A DNA stretch of 64,000 nucleotides, taken from Kalmusia sp. IMI 367209 (taxonomy: Eukaryota; Ascomycota; Dothideomycetes; Pleosporales; Didymosphaeriaceae). Of the stretch, positions 22,906 through 34,310 are shown piece by piece. The translations under genes were made by a program, and so were the position numbers. The stretch spans positions 1,116,001-1,180,000 of the forward strand of contig JAPEUQ010000003.1 of the NCBI GenBank assembly GCA_027946365.1, read 5' to 3'. Each line of letters begins with the position of its first letter. Positions within the stretch are counted from its first letter, which is position 1. The notes under the pieces were generated by a model, which saw only the letters and a program-made list of their open reading frames with translations, searched no databases and was not told the DNA's origin.

Positions 22906-24255
22906 ATGGAACCCTCAACAGAAGACACGTCCGACCAGCGCTTCCAAACCGACAACTCCAAATCCACGAAACAGCAACCCAAGCAACAACTCTCCAAAGC
23001 AATGGAACACATGCGCTTCGCCGTAACCGTCGACCCCATACCACGCCCCTCGTCCAGCTCTACAACTACAACGCCGCCACCCTTAAGTAATAGCACCCAA
23101 CAACCCGAAGCTGGATCTGACGCATACGGTGTCCCCGCCTCCATCGCACCCTTGCGCAAACCCGCGAACCGATCCCATTCGCCGACAAACAACCAAAAGC
23201 GCAGCGACCCCTTTGCTTTCGGTTCGCGCTTCCTCGAAGAAGGTGATGACATCTTCGAGTTCAATGCTTGGGACCACGTCGAAGTCGATCCAGTCTACGC
23301 GACCTTCTCCTCCGAACAGTACGAGAAGCAGCGCGCAGATCCTGTGTCTGAATTCGACAAAAAACGCTTCAATGATAACCCTGAAAAATGGTGGAATCTT
23401 TTCTATAAAAACAACAAGACGAATTTCTTCAAGAATCGGAAGTGGTTGGCGCAGGAGTTTCCTGTGCTAGATGAGGTTACGAGAGAAGAAAGTCCGCCAG
23501 CAGTCGTCCTGGAGGTAGGTGCTGGGGCAGGGAACAGCGCGTTTCCGATATTACAGAAAAGAAAAAATAAGGGCTTGAAGATCCATGCGTGCGATTTCTC
23601 GAGAAAGGCGGTGGAGTTAATACGGGGCCACGAGCTATACGATCCAGAGTATATACAGGCAGACGTATGGGACGTTGCTGCGTCGCCAGAATCGGAAAAC
23701 GGAGGACTGCCGCCGGGTTTAGAAGAAGGGAGTGTAGATGTTGTGCTTATGATTTTCATCTTTTCGGCGCTAAATCCGAGTCAGTGGGACCAGGCTGTGA
23801 GAAATATATGGAGGGTTCTAAAGCCTGGCGGCCAAGTGTTATTTAGGGACTATGGGAGGGGTGATCTGGCACAGGTGCGATTCAAAAAAGGCAGGTACAT
23901 GGAGGAAAATTTTTACGTAAGAGGAGATGGCACGCGTGTATACTTCTTCGAGAAGGAGGAATTAGAAGAGATATGGGGTGGCAAGGTACAAACAACTCAA
24001 GAAGCAGAACCCCAGGCACAGAATGGACACCAAACGAACGGAGAGTCTGGTTACCTGCCGCCAGCACAACAGCTCTCAAGTCTGTCCCTAAATGGCTCCA
24101 ACCCGCGTCCCGCTTTTGAGATTGTACATTTCGGCATCGATAGGCGCATGCTTGTGAACCGCCAGCGCAGACTGAAAATGTACCGCTGCTGGATGCAGGC
24201 TGTGTTCCGCAAACCAGGTCACCAGAGTGAGGTACCGACGAGTACGATACGGTAG
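22906..24255 (+). CDS. TRM140: tRNA 3-methylcytidine methyltransferase, TRM140/ABP140 type
   Basis: SAM-dependent enzyme expected to form 3-methylcytidine at position 32 of certain tRNAs (Thr/Ser). A single exon encodes 449 residues. The open frame begins upstream without an ATG, so the ATG at 22906 (MEPSTEDTS) is chosen. After a disordered N-terminus of about 100 residues come the METTL2/6/8 signatures: FEFNAWDHVEVDP, then DNPEKWWNLFYKNNKTNFFK, the SAM motif I LEVGAGAGNSAFPIL, the motif II region IHACDFSRKAVEL, then VLMIFIFSALNPSQW and VLKPGGQVLFRDYG. The C-terminal part (FEIVHFGIDRRMLVNRQRRL) completes the family. A 50-residue Gln/Asn-rich insertion before the last block is unusual but in frame. 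No actin-binding domain as in yeast Abp140 is present. Confidence 0.88.
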   Translation: MEPSTEDTSDQRFQTDNSKSTKQQPKQQLSKAMEHMRFAVTVDPIPRPSSSSTTTTPPPLSNSTQQPEAGSDAYGVPASIAPLRKPANRSHSPTNNQKRSDPFAFGSRFLEEGDDIFEFNAWDHVEVDPVYATFSSEQYEKQRADPVSEFDKKRFNDNPEKWWNLFYKNNKTNFFKNRKWLAQEFPVLDEVTREESPPAVVLEVGAGAGNSAFPILQKRKNKGLKIHACDFSRKAVELIRGHELYDPEYIQADVWDVAASPESENGGLPPGLEEGSVDVVLMIFIFSALNPSQWDQAVRNIWRVLKPGGQVLFRDYGRGDLAQVRFKKGRYMEENFYVRGDGTRVYFFEKEELEEIWGGKVQTTQEAEPQAQNGHQTNGESGYLPPAQQLSSLSLNGSNPRPAFEIVHFGIDRRMLVNRQRRLKMYRCWMQAVFRKPGHQSEVPTSTIR

Positions 24256-25242
24256 GACAAGGCTAAAGAGGCTACTGAAGGTGAAGGGGAGGAAGCATAA
24301 ATGACGATAAATAGATGTTTGGATTTTTTAACGACGGCGGACGAGCCACGGGCGTCTCATAATGGATTGATCTCCCCGATAGAAGGTCTGCTCCGCACGT
24401 GTCTAGCGCTCATGCCTGCTTTACCTATGGAAGAGTTATGTTGTTGCACGCTCGAGGACGTTTCAAAACGGCTTGGTGTCAATAAACTTCTAATTCTATT
24501 ATAGACCAGTCTGAGGACAGATTGAGGCACGCTTGCCTTCATCTTTCAGTGGCAATCTGCCCACCTCCTCAGCGCGACTTCCTTGGGTATCGAGCGCCCC
24601 GCCATTTAGTAGTAGGCCTACATTACTAGATCAAAGGTTGGCTACTTATTGTAAACTATGGCACCCGCTCAAAGGACCCGCGGGTAGATTGTGCGCTATG
24701 TGCGTTCACTATTCCACGCAAGGAGCGCCAAGCCTTGCTATGGAATTCATCTCGAGTCTGATTTGACTCATCAGCAGTTCGCCAGTTTGTTTCCGTTACA
24801 TATACCTCTCGGCAACACGACTATGGTGTTATTGCATCAACGGCGTCACAACAGATAGTCCAATGGACTCGCTTCACTATTGCAACTATCAAGTCCTCGA
24901 CTTTGGTTACCCAGGTGATCTCTAGGCAACACATCTAGGCTTTTTCTGTTTGTTACCTAGGGTACTCGCATGAAGTGAATGGCTCGTACAAAGTTTATAC
25001 TCATCATGACTCGATTTCAATTCTACATAAACCCTCGCCTTGTTTGTTTACACCTTCGCCCGCCACCTTTAAGAGCCTCAACTGCACCATATATTCAACC
25101 TAAGCCAGATTAATGTCCACAATCTATTTCCGCGCAGCACGTTCAGCCCTAGCCGGACTGAGGTCCATATGAATCTCCCATTCGTTTAATTCTCCCCCGA
25201 GACAGACCCAACCGCGCGGCCCGAACAACCTCGATTGCAAAA
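24256..25242. other. Intergenic, no gene supported
   Basis: About 990 bp. It holds the 3' end of the methyltransferase transcript and the promoter of the DUF6604 gene. No conserved frame or RNA gene was recognised. Confidence 0.4.
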
Positions 25243-28200
25243 ATGAATTATTACGGAATCAACGAGCTTCCAGAGACGTACAAGCGATACAAGACGTATA
25301 CGAATGACTTCGAAACATGGCTTATGAAGGCAGCAAAGAGGCGCGGGCTTGAGATCGCCGCTCAAGCTGAGGCTGATGCCAAGGATGCTGCTGTGAAACA
25401 AAAGGAGAAGAAGGGAAGAAGACACATCAAGCCATATCGAATCCTACAGAAGGATATTCTGCCTATAGCCCAGGCTGTCGCCAATTCTGGAATGCCATTA
25501 GACGATATATCAGGCCTCACGGATCTGAATGACGCTATCCGCGCTCGGAAAGAGGTTGGTGAGTGGTATCGTTATAATAAGAAATCTGACGAGCAGCATC
25601 CTTTCTTCGTATCTGTCTTAGACGATGTTCGTAATGTCTTCAAAGGCTGGCTTTTTACGTCTACAATGCGTGTGGAAGTTGGTAATGGTCGCACCGCACG
25701 TCCAGACAGTATCAAGACTGAGGGACTCGCTATTTTAATCGATCTTTCAAATAATATTGGAGATAAAGGAGGGAATGAGGACAACGAAGACGTCACAATG
25801 AATAAAGAGGCTCGGCCTGGGTGGTCTGACGAAGCGAAAGCTTCTAGCAAGCGGCATGTTGCCTCACCAGTCGTTGAACAACTCCCAGAAATGACCCAGG
25901 CAGAGCTAGACATGGATGAAGACTTCCAAGTGCTCTGCTTTTTGTATGATCTTTTCCAACTTCGACAGCGCGTCAAGCATGTATGGGGAGATTGGGTCAA
26001 CCGAAAAGTTGGAACGATGACAGCAGCTCTGGTTTCAGATCTAGCGCTGGGTGTGGTTCACAAGAATGTGGGAATTCTAGTTGAGAATCTGGACGATGAC
26101 GCAGACAGCCAGAAGATTCTCCGCATCATCGACAAACTCTGTCAACTACTATCAGCGGATGATCGACGAGCGGAGTTGCCCTCCGAAGACGGCGACCAAG
26201 TAATGTACGCTCCGGATTTATTATGTATGGAAGCCATCTACTACATGAAGAAGTTTTGGCGCCTCGAAGCCGATGGATCAGACGAAACCTTGAGAGACCC
26301 TTCACATGAGTCTTTCATTTTACGCTTTCTCCTACACTTCAAGCTCATCAAAACCAATGAACTGCGTCTGGCAACTTTAGACAGATTCACCGAGTCCTTC
26401 TGTTCTCCAAAAGCTCGGACCGAGATCTGGTTGCCATTTGGGTTTCAAATCATGCTAGACATCCAGCAAAATGTCACTAGCCACCTGCGGGAAGTGTATG
26501 TGGACGTCTTTGATCATGGAGTGCATACGGCCGATCTTATAAGGGCTCACATGATGTACGAAGACGAAATGTGGAACAAGGGAGACAAGCCCGATTACAT
26601 GACAGTTGGTGAGATCAAGTTCTCTAACGTTTATTTACCAACCCTAGAGCGCCTTCTGGATTGGCTCAAACAGTTGACTTGTAAAGAGCGTGGGACCGCA
26701 TCTGGCATGTACATAGTCACCTTTCTTGCCCTGCATCCGATCCTTTCGGGACTGACGATGTGGTTTTATCATCGATCATACCACAGCAGTGCTATAAGTA
26801 AGGCTCAGTGGTTCATCGTTGCTTTGGCTCATCTCTATAACGCTTGCCGCAAGGTTGGCGGGCTGGCCGTTCCCTGGGCAGACCTTGAATTCATAATCCA
26901 ATCCCAAGGTGCAGCGCGTATCTACGTCGGAGGCCCCCCTACAGACCCCAGCTTTTTTCCCGATCGACTATGCTTGGCCTTGTGTTCCTCTATGCGAATG
27001 TTTGCAAAGGACTATCGAGGGGATCACAAGCGAGCCACTCATGAAGGAAAGCGCAAACGTGGTCTCGCGTCATATGGAAAAGTGGAAGGTGACATCAGGG
27101 ATTACTACGATACAAAAGCAAGCAGCGATCGCTGGATGCGGCTACACAACCTCTTTGCGCTTTTGAAGACTGACCTCGATAAGATCCCGGGGAAGGGCCC
27201 CAACAAGCCTAGTGACACGAAGACGCAGGAAGTTCCCAATCTCAAAGATAGAGTCAGTATCATATTCGCCTCAATCGCTGCTAAGCGTGCATCGAGTTTC
27301 AAGAATAAGAGGTCACGAAAGAAGAGCAAGGTCAGACTCCCAGACTTTTCGAAACTCCATAGCGTTCACGATCAGCTCTTAGAGCATGCAGCCTGTCAAT
27401 TGAAGGATCAAGAACTCTATGCCCAATTCGATCATCTTTCCTTCTTCCGTCGAGCTTACGCGGCTCTCTCTCGCATTCGTTCAGAGCTTCTTTGGGATCA
27501 TAGTCAGGCGCTCACCACGATAAACTCTGAGCAAGAGCCTCCAAATGATTTTCAGCTTCTTGTCGATCTCTTCCGGGACTTAACTCCCCCTATAGACAAG
27601 AAGGACACGAAACGCGTTGCGAAAAATCTCGAAGCGATGGAGAACTTGAAGAAGATTTCGGCGATACTGCATGATGTCATACAAGGAGAAGGAGATGTTG
27701 AGACCAAGAAGGCTGAGGATCAATTTCATCGACGACAAGTGCATGGAACGATGCCGTCCAAGAGGAAATTGCGGAAGGACATTACGGTTCAAGAGCCTGC
27801 AAAAGAGAAACCTCCTGACAACGAGGGTGCTCGAGCCGCGGAAGTCGAGCCCCGCGATGTCGAAATGCCGGAGCCTGAGCAATTTGAGATGCCTCAGCCG
27901 GACGAAGCTGGAGTACCCGAAATTAAAGAAGCGGGGTTTGGTACCGGTAAACCTGGCCAGGTTGAGTTTCCTGAGCCCGATCAACCCGAAGTATCCGATC
28001 CTGATGATCCTGACATACTTTTCATCGACAAAGAGGAGCTACACCAACTCGGATCCGCATACCAGTCTAATTGCGAGGATGATGAAGAATATGAGGAGCT
28101 CATATTTACGGCTACTGAGCTGGAGACAGCTAAGAGTCTGCGTTCTGAGGCCCAGACAACAGGCCAAGTTCAAACATTAGCATTTGTCCAGACAGAGGCA

Positions 28201-29142
28201 CAAGTGTTTGTTGAAGTTGAGGCACAAACAACTGTTAAGGCTGAGGTAATTCCATCTCCACCCCAAGGTCTAAACCCTTTTCAATTCAGGGAGATCACAC
28301 CTATCCAAGACTTATTGTCGGTTCCTGTTAAAGCACAGGAGTCGATAGTCGATGGGATGGCAGACGATGAGTTTGAGCCTAGGCAATTCGAGGAGCTGGT
28401 GCCGATGCAAGAGCAGAGGCCGATGATAGCTCAAGGTATGATCGCTACTGATGGAGATCGGGTGTTTGCGTCTTTTCGACATGACTCACGCAGGCTCGTT
28501 CACGATGAAACGTGCGAATGTATTCATGATGAAGTTTCTACGCCTGTGCAAGAAGACGTGCCCACGACCCCTCAACCTGAGGTATTCATGTTCGAAGAAG
28601 CTATCATGCCAACTCAGAACCAAGTTGTCCATACAGAATGTAACGGATACGGTGGAAAGAAAGGCAGCCGGGGCAGGGGAGCGCGGGATCGGAGAACCGC
28701 CGCCCGAGCCGCCGCCCGAGCTGCAACTGATGGCCAAACCGGCAGTCCAGGGGACACGGACAAGAATCAGGAACAAGAGAATGTTAGTGACATTGATGGC
28801 GAGCCTGATGAGAATCCTGTTGAGGATCCGGCTCCGAGTATTGCTGTTCCTAAGAAGCCGAAATACCTCCTAGGAATATATCATCGCCTCACCTATCGTA
28901 GCACGAGGACAACTAGGCGCAACGAATTCGCCTCTCGTCTCCTATTCTACCACTTTGTAGGACGTGTCTCGTCGGATCGTTTAGTCGGCGCGAAGAAGCA
29001 TCACATTTTCCATCAATGTTATGGTCGATGTTTCGTGGGCCGCGCTATTCTAGGTTGTGCATACAAGGGCAGCAGTCACGCTGACACGGTTCCCGAAGAT
29101 GATGACTGGGAAGTGGACGATGAGATTAGGGAAGGAGATTAA
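25243..29142 (+). CDS. Large DUF6604-domain protein
   Basis: An uninterrupted frame of 1299 codons starts at the ATG at 25243. The N-terminus (ELPETYKRYKTYTNDFETWL, residues about 8-27) followed by a Lys-rich helix is the start of the fungal DUF6604 domain, which extends roughly to residue 250. A long helical region of unknown function fills about 250-800. From about 840 the protein is acidic and disordered, with many Glu/Pro/Gln repeats. It ends in a basic RGxRDRRTAAR-type segment (about 1140-1160) and a Cys/His-containing terminal patch (HHIFHQCYGRCFVGRAIL). No introns are visible. The family is typical of filamentous ascomycetes and has no proven function. Its length and single exon suggest an actively maintained gene in an otherwise gene-poor stretch. 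Confidence 0.8.
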   Translation: MNYYGINELPETYKRYKTYTNDFETWLMKAAKRRGLEIAAQAEADAKDAAVKQKEKKGRRHIKPYRILQKDILPIAQAVANSGMPLDDISGLTDLNDAIRARKEVGEWYRYNKKSDEQHPFFVSVLDDVRNVFKGWLFTSTMRVEVGNGRTARPDSIKTEGLAILIDLSNNIGDKGGNEDNEDVTMNKEARPGWSDEAKASSKRHVASPVVEQLPEMTQAELDMDEDFQVLCFLYDLFQLRQRVKHVWGDWVNRKVGTMTAALVSDLALGVVHKNVGILVENLDDDADSQKILRIIDKLCQLLSADDRRAELPSEDGDQVMYAPDLLCMEAIYYMKKFWRLEADGSDETLRDPSHESFILRFLLHFKLIKTNELRLATLDRFTESFCSPKARTEIWLPFGFQIMLDIQQNVTSHLREVYVDVFDHGVHTADLIRAHMMYEDEMWNKGDKPDYMTVGEIKFSNVYLPTLERLLDWLKQLTCKERGTASGMYIVTFLALHPILSGLTMWFYHRSYHSSAISKAQWFIVALAHLYNACRKVGGLAVPWADLEFIIQSQGAARIYVGGPPTDPSFFPDRLCLALCSSMRMFAKDYRGDHKRATHEGKRKRGLASYGKVEGDIRDYYDTKASSDRWMRLHNLFALLKTDLDKIPGKGPNKPSDTKTQEVPNLKDRVSIIFASIAAKRASSFKNKRSRKKSKVRLPDFSKLHSVHDQLLEHAACQLKDQELYAQFDHLSFFRRAYAALSRIRSELLWDHSQALTTINSEQEPPNDFQLLVDLFRDLTPPIDKKDTKRVAKNLEAMENLKKISAILHDVIQGEGDVETKKAEDQFHRRQVHGTMPSKRKLRKDITVQEPAKEKPPDNEGARAAEVEPRDVEMPEPEQFEMPQPDEAGVPEIKEAGFGTGKPGQVEFPEPDQPEVSDPDDPDILFIDKEELHQLGSAYQSNCEDDEEYEELIFTATELETAKSLRSEAQTTGQVQTLAFVQTEAQVFVEVEAQTTVKAEVIPSPPQGLNPFQFREITPIQDLLSVPVKAQESIVDGMADDEFEPRQFEELVPMQEQRPMIAQGMIATDGDRVFASFRHDSRRLVHDETCECIHDEVSTPVQEDVPTTPQPEVFMFEEAIMPTQNQVVHTECNGYGGKKGSRGRGARDRRTAARAAARAATDGQTGSPGDTDKNQEQENVSDIDGEPDENPVEDPAPSIAVPKKPKYLLGIYHRLTYRSTRTTRRNEFASRLLFYHFVGRVSSDRLVGAKKHHIFHQCYGRCFVGRAILGCAYKGSSHADTVPEDDDWEVDDEIREGD

Positions 29143-30616
29143 TATTCAACGGCGACTAGTCTCCCTACGGCTTATTCTTCTCCGTCGTAAGGGACCCGAA
29201 GTGACAAATTTCCACCCCTATCTGAATGTTTCCGCGGAAGCATGATAGAAACAGTTATACACAAGCTACTTGGCGTTACTAAATGTAGATAGTAAGGAGA
29301 CGAACTCGAGTAAAGAGCTGGCGTTGATGATGAGGGCGTTGGTACGGAAGAAGAGTGATCGCAAAAGGAAAAGGCCCAGCTCGTAATGACAAAAATTAGT
29401 CCTCTCTCCCTCTCACTAATGATGGCTTTGTCGAGGAGAATTTCAACAGATCTATATAACTGAGCCGAACTTAGATTGATGGAGGCTTTAGAAGTACATG
29501 GATTTGTTTGATACAGGATTGGCTGTCATACATGCGGAAATTTTCGCGTGAGGGATCAAATCTGTTTTCTCCAATCCGCTTTAATTCTCCATTTGCTGTG
29601 GCAAATTGTGCATATACTATTCTGTCATACATGAAACTCACGCACAGTAACCAAGAAATCGCTAACGATCCAACTCACCTTTGATATGTATGTTTGAGAG
29701 TCACTCTTGTTTCATGAGAAATGTTCAAGCCAGCTTCACGCGTTGTCTGCATTATATCTTGAGGGAAGACTAGTCGTTTGATCCTTATGCTAGGTGATTG
29801 GAAAAATAAAGTAGACCTTACTGATTACGTCTTGGACATCTTGGTGCCATGAACGCACTCTCAACTATAGCCCTCTATCTCGGTCGCCCCGTCGGTGCAA
29901 TATCACCCGTCAGTACCCCCATTAAAAATGCCCTCATGCGCACCATCATGAAACATGGTTCAGTACTCGGGAACCGCCACCAGCATCCACTACTTCTCTC
30001 CCATTCGTGCAAAAACTAGCCAAACAGTTCTAGAAACCTTGCAATCTCGGATCCGTTCACAATAACAGGGGTCGCCCGATAAGCGAGGTGTAGCGCCAAA
30101 TACGAGTTCCACCCTACTGCTGGAAATGACCTCGGCCAGCGGACCAGAAGTCTCAAACACTTCAATGAACATATAGAAGATTTTTCGCCAAGCTGCCAAG
30201 CGCTCCGAGGCCCTCCGCCGCCGTTGTTAAGATGCTGTCAGACCACGATGGCTGGAAATGCCAAGCTCACGATGCCTGATCGGGATGTTTAGTGTTTCGA
30301 GTCGCTATCATTCGATATACCGTAGGGGTTTGGCGCCGGAAGGATGATCTGTTTGGAACATCGTGTTGGAGGTTTGTGGTCAGCTTCGAGAGCGCGGAAA
30401 GGAGTGGGAGCGGGGCGAGGGTTGTATAAAGAGATGGGATAGGATTCTGTTGGAAGAGCATCTCATTCTCGAGTCTCACGTTCTCTGCCTTACTTCAGTC
30501 TCTCGTTTGCTTGAAGCAACCCACTCTCGTTACCAAATCTTCCATTCTTTTACATACTTTTCCAACAAACTCATCACCCATTTTCGAACGTTTCGACACA
30601 TCGAATACCTTTCAAA
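29143..30616. other. Intergenic, pectate lyase promoter
   Basis: About 1.5 kb without a supported gene. The proximal part carries a TATA box and a CT-rich leader of the pectate lyase gene. Confidence 0.4.
30425..30430 (+). promoter_or_regulatory. TATA box of the pectate lyase gene
   Basis: TATAAA lies 192 bp before the pectate lyase ATG, followed by a CT-rich stretch (about 30460-30600) typical of strongly regulated fungal genes. Confidence 0.4.
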
Positions 30617-31522
30617 ATGAAGTTCACTCTCATCGCCGCTGTTGCTGCCTTCGTGGCCCCCATTGCTGCCAGTCCTGCTGCCCAGACTCCCAATGAGTTC
30701 TTCAGCTTGAACAAGCGTGCTACACTTCCGACTCCCAAGTCCAAGGGCTCGGTTACCCTCAAGAAGCCGCAGACCATCAGTGGCACTTTCGATGGTGGTC
30801 TCAAGACCTACGGCCGTGGCGTGAAGTGCAGTGGCCAAGCTGAGGGTGGTGATGCCGATGCGGTTTTCATCCTTGAGAATGGTGCTACCCTCAAGAACGC
30901 CATCATTGGTGCTGGTATGTTTCTCTTTTCTTTCTACATGGGGAATGTCATTGGGTTGGTGTTTCGCAATGATATACTGACAACGTTACAGACCAGATCG
31001 AGGGCGTCCACTGCAAGGGCGCTTGCACCATTGAGAACGTCTGGTGGGTCAACGTCTGTGAAGACGCTCTCTCCCTCAAGGGCGATGGAAACGCGCTCGT
31101 CAAGGGTGGAGGTGCCCAGGGTGCCGACGACAAGGTCATCCAGCACAACGGAAAGGGAACCGTCACCATCGACGGCTTCACTGTCATGGTAAGCTTACCC
31201 ATCTTATCTTTTCTCACATCCAGATCGTTACTTACAAATATTCTAGGACTTCGGTAAGCTTTACCGCGCCTGCGGCAACTGCAAGAACTCCGTCTCCCGC
31301 TCCGTCGTCATCAAGAACGTCAAGGCATACAACGGCAAGGTCCTCGCTGGTATCAACCCCAACTTCGGTGGAACCGCGACTATCACCGCCACCTGTGCTT
31401 CTTCGGTCAAGACCATCTGCGAGGAATTCAAGGGTACCACCCCTGGAAACGAGCCTCAGTCCGTCTCCAAGGGTCCCTCCAACTACTGCAAGTACACCGC
31501 CTCGGCCATCAAGTCTTGCTAG
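30617..31522 (+). CDS. Secreted pectate lyase, PL3 family (3 exons)
   Basis: Extracellular, calcium-dependent enzyme that cleaves de-esterified pectin by beta-elimination, used by plant-associated fungi. Exons 30617-30914, 30992-31188 and 31247-31522 (introns 77 and 58 nt) give 256 residues. A signal peptide ([19 protein letters not shown]) is present. The mature protein shows the PL3 pattern: [19 protein letters not shown], then [49 protein letters not shown], and [13 protein letters not shown]. Regular G-x-N/V-hydrophobic periodicity is consistent with a parallel beta-helix. Cysteine spacing suggests disulphides. Length and ending (TASAIKSC) match the family, and both introns fit in phase, so the gene looks intact. 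Confidence 0.92.
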
Positions 31523-31896
31523 ACGGATGCTCAAGCTGTCGCAAAAGCGACCACAACTAGACGTGATGGAGGTTGGCTTCGTTACGTTTTGGTGAGAAGA
31601 TGATGCGTGGGATGTTTGGAAACTTTGTGGTGGATTCTTGTCATATACTTTTTGATTTAGTAGCACATGCTGTGCATGTAATGTATACTGAATACTTACT
31701 TCGAAACGAAAAGGTACCTGAGAATCGTTAAACCGGTGAAATTAGACTAGGGCACTAACTAGAAAAGAGAGGATGAAATGAAGCGGCCTGGGATTGCACG
31801 TCATGGCATTCTGGCGTACTGAGCCGATTGGTCCTTTATCATGAGATTTTTTCTGTGTTCATGGCTGATGCCGATATAACAATTTGCGATCAATAT
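31523..31896. other. Convergent intergenic region
   Basis: About 370 bp between the 3' ends of the pectate lyase and the M20 peptidase genes. No gene is seen. Confidence 0.4.
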
Positions 31897-33093
31897 CTAC
31901 AATTCCTGCTGGACTTGATGATCCATCCTCGAAGCTTCGACGATCAACCTCCTGTAATCTAGTACTGCTTGCTCTAGCTCTTTCTTCTTCAAGGCCTCGT
32001 GGTCAGAATGCGCTACAAGGATGCTTCCTGGCCCGTACAGATACCTCCTATGATCACCTTCCAGGAGTGGAACATCCGTCCCATAATTGACCGTCATGGT
32101 ATCAAAATTCTCGATATCGCAATCGATATTCACAGGCGGATATCCTTCGCCTGTCCATTCAATGGACAGTTCACCACCCAGCTCCTCTACACGCGCCTTT
32201 ACATCTGATAGCGCGCCGATTATGAGTCCTCGCACGATGTTAGGCGTGCCGGCTGCGAGTCGCACAGCAATGTTCGCGGAAGCCGTCTCTGCAATCACGT
32301 TAGCGGCGACACCGCCATCTATCTTGCCAAAGTTCATTGTTGTATTCCCATATTTCGCGGACCACGGCAGCCCATTCTCTCGTAGTTCTAATAGCTTTCC
32401 AAGAGCTTCAGTCAGGACATCATTGGCGCTGATGCCCAGCCACGGGTATCCAGAATGCGCGGCTTTGCCCCTGACGTGTATATTGAAGCCTAGTATGCCC
32501 TTGTGTCCACAGACCAGCTTGCCCTCGGTTGGCTCGCCGAAGACGACGATCTCGTAGTTGGGTTGCGGTCGCTCAGACCAGGATGAGAAGGCGCGCATGC
32601 CATCTCCCCCAGTCTCTTCCCCCACCACGAATAGTAAAGATAGGTCATCGCGCAGATGTTCCCTCAATGCCTGAACCGCGATGATCTGAGCAGCAACGCT
32701 TCCCTTCGCATCCACAGATCCACGGCCACCAATTATATCGGTAGCCTTGTTATGATAATATGGCCAGAATGGCGGTACTGTATCGATGTGGGTCGAGACA
32801 AGGATTGTGGTCGAGCGCTTCGAGCCGTAGGCGAGGATATTGTATCTCTTGTCAGAGACTTCCTGCGTTTCCACAGTGAAATTGTTATCGCGCAGATAGG
32901 AGGCGAGCCATTGGCCTACGCCGTGTTCGTTGCCCGTTATTGATTCGGTCTCAATCAGCTTGCGATGGAGATAGAGGAGCTCCGCCGAAGCTGCTTCGGA
33001 CAGTGGAGGCTCAGCGTGAGAAAGAGGCAACGGTTCCTTTGTAATAGCGGTTCGTATGCCGAGCGCGATGAGGCATATGTATCGGAGAATCAT
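31897..33093 (-). CDS. Secreted M20-family zinc peptidase
   Basis: Metallopeptidase related to ArgE/DapE and to fungal probable carboxypeptidases. It is a single exon on the minus strand. The start chosen is the ATG at 33093 (398 residues), because it gives a signal peptide (MILRYICLIALGIRTAI); an ATG 14 codons upstream (33135) would mask it. Metal ligands and catalytic residues are all visible: STHIDTVPPF (His-x-Asp), GRGSVDAKGSVAAQ (bridging Asp), FVVGEETGGDG (general-base Glu and ligand Glu), and GEPTEGKLVCGHKG. A dimerisation domain (VRGKAAHSGYPWLGISA) and a late GPGSILVAHSDHEAL (ligand His) follow. The protein therefore appears catalytically complete. The substrate is probably small peptides or N-acyl amino acids. 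It converges with the pectate lyase. Confidence 0.88.
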   Translation of the reverse strand: MILRYICLIALGIRTAITKEPLPLSHAEPPLSEAASAELLYLHRKLIETESITGNEHGVGQWLASYLRDNNFTVETQEVSDKRYNILAYGSKRSTTILVSTHIDTVPPFWPYYHNKATDIIGGRGSVDAKGSVAAQIIAVQALREHLRDDLSLLFVVGEETGGDGMRAFSSWSERPQPNYEIVVFGEPTEGKLVCGHKGILGFNIHVRGKAAHSGYPWLGISANDVLTEALGKLLELRENGLPWSAKYGNTTMNFGKIDGGVAANVIAETASANIAVRLAAGTPNIVRGLIIGALSDVKARVEELGGELSIEWTGEGYPPVNIDCDIENFDTMTVNYGTDVPLLEGDHRRYLYGPGSILVAHSDHEALKKKELEQAVLDYRRLIVEASRMDHQVQQEL

Positions 33094-34310
33094 AGCGGCT
33101 GATGTGGCGTATGAATTGAGGCCGTGAGTTAGCATGGACGTTGGTGCTGAGTGTTGAGGTCCTAGCTCTTAGCTTGAGCCGCGCCGCGGCATCCAGCGTG
33201 AGCCGCCAATTGGGCTTTTTGTGGAATGACTATCGTCATCAAAATCTTAGTAGACAGCACTATCAATTACCAATGTCTGCTCGGACAAGTTTACAAAGGG
33301 GGCCATAGCATGCTTAGCACATGGTCGCCTGCTCAGCATTATTCCAGCTGATTTGAACGCCGGCTCGCTCTGGAAATGTCAGAGAGTCAGAAATCCATTA
33401 CGTGTCTTACTTCGCCAGGCTGTAGCACTGTCCCTGACTACAAATACTGCCTTGTACCATTGCCTAGGTGCCGTAGCAGCGACGCCATATTGTTCAATTG
33501 ATCGCGGAATGGCCCGGTTGTACCTATTTCTGTTCTCTCAAAAGCCACACAGCAGGTGAGTCCAGCTGTGCCTCAAGGGCATGACTCGAGCATGGCGGTG
33601 CATTCTGCTTTTAGCTTTCCACTCGAACATCGTCGCACGCCTCCTCGCTGATGGATCATCCGGTATATTCCACGGCTTCAATATCGAGGTTTGAATGGAC
33701 GTGGGGTTTTGCATGCTGGAGGAATCGGTGGCGTTGATGGCTGTTGGATTGATAAAGGTCCTTTCTGAACCCCTGATCGAACGAGTGGTTCACTAGCAGT
33801 TAAGTTTGTTGTACGAATTTCGTTCTGGTCAGACACAAACAGTCTTCCCTCTCTACCATCCCTCCTTGCTTGATTTCTTGTTGGATCTCATTGTAAGCCT
33901 CCCTGAAGAATGCTGGCTCTATAGCGCGTGTCTATAGCGTCGCCAGATCTCCGCTGATAGTGGTCGCTCAATCACTAATACAAGGAAATTGCAGACCGGC
34001 AAAGTGCCTTCCTATTGTAGCACACACACACACGACCGCGAGCAAGTCCTAGACGCGTCTAGAACCACGCATACACGAACCGCACGCGTACCGATCTATC
34101 AACGAACCGCATTATCTCGTGCCGATAGCATGCGACGGAAGTGCTCGCCTCTTAAGCAACCGGGATTGCCTGGGGGAATATCTTGGTCGATCAATAACGC
34201 TCGGGTTGGTGGCCCCTTTTGGATGCTCTTCTTGAGCAGCGAGACGCGAGAAACCAGATTATTGATGGTGTTCGGTATAGCACAGAACATGCAGGCAGGA
34301 TGGAAAACGA
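33094..34310. other. Intergenic, no gene supported
   Basis: About 1.2 kb. Frames are short. A (CA)n-like run lies near 34020-34033. It includes the promoter of the small zinc-finger gene. Confidence 0.35.

Noticed and set aside
34020..34033. CA repeat near 34.0 kb as a microsatellite feature
   Set aside because: Too short to be of note.
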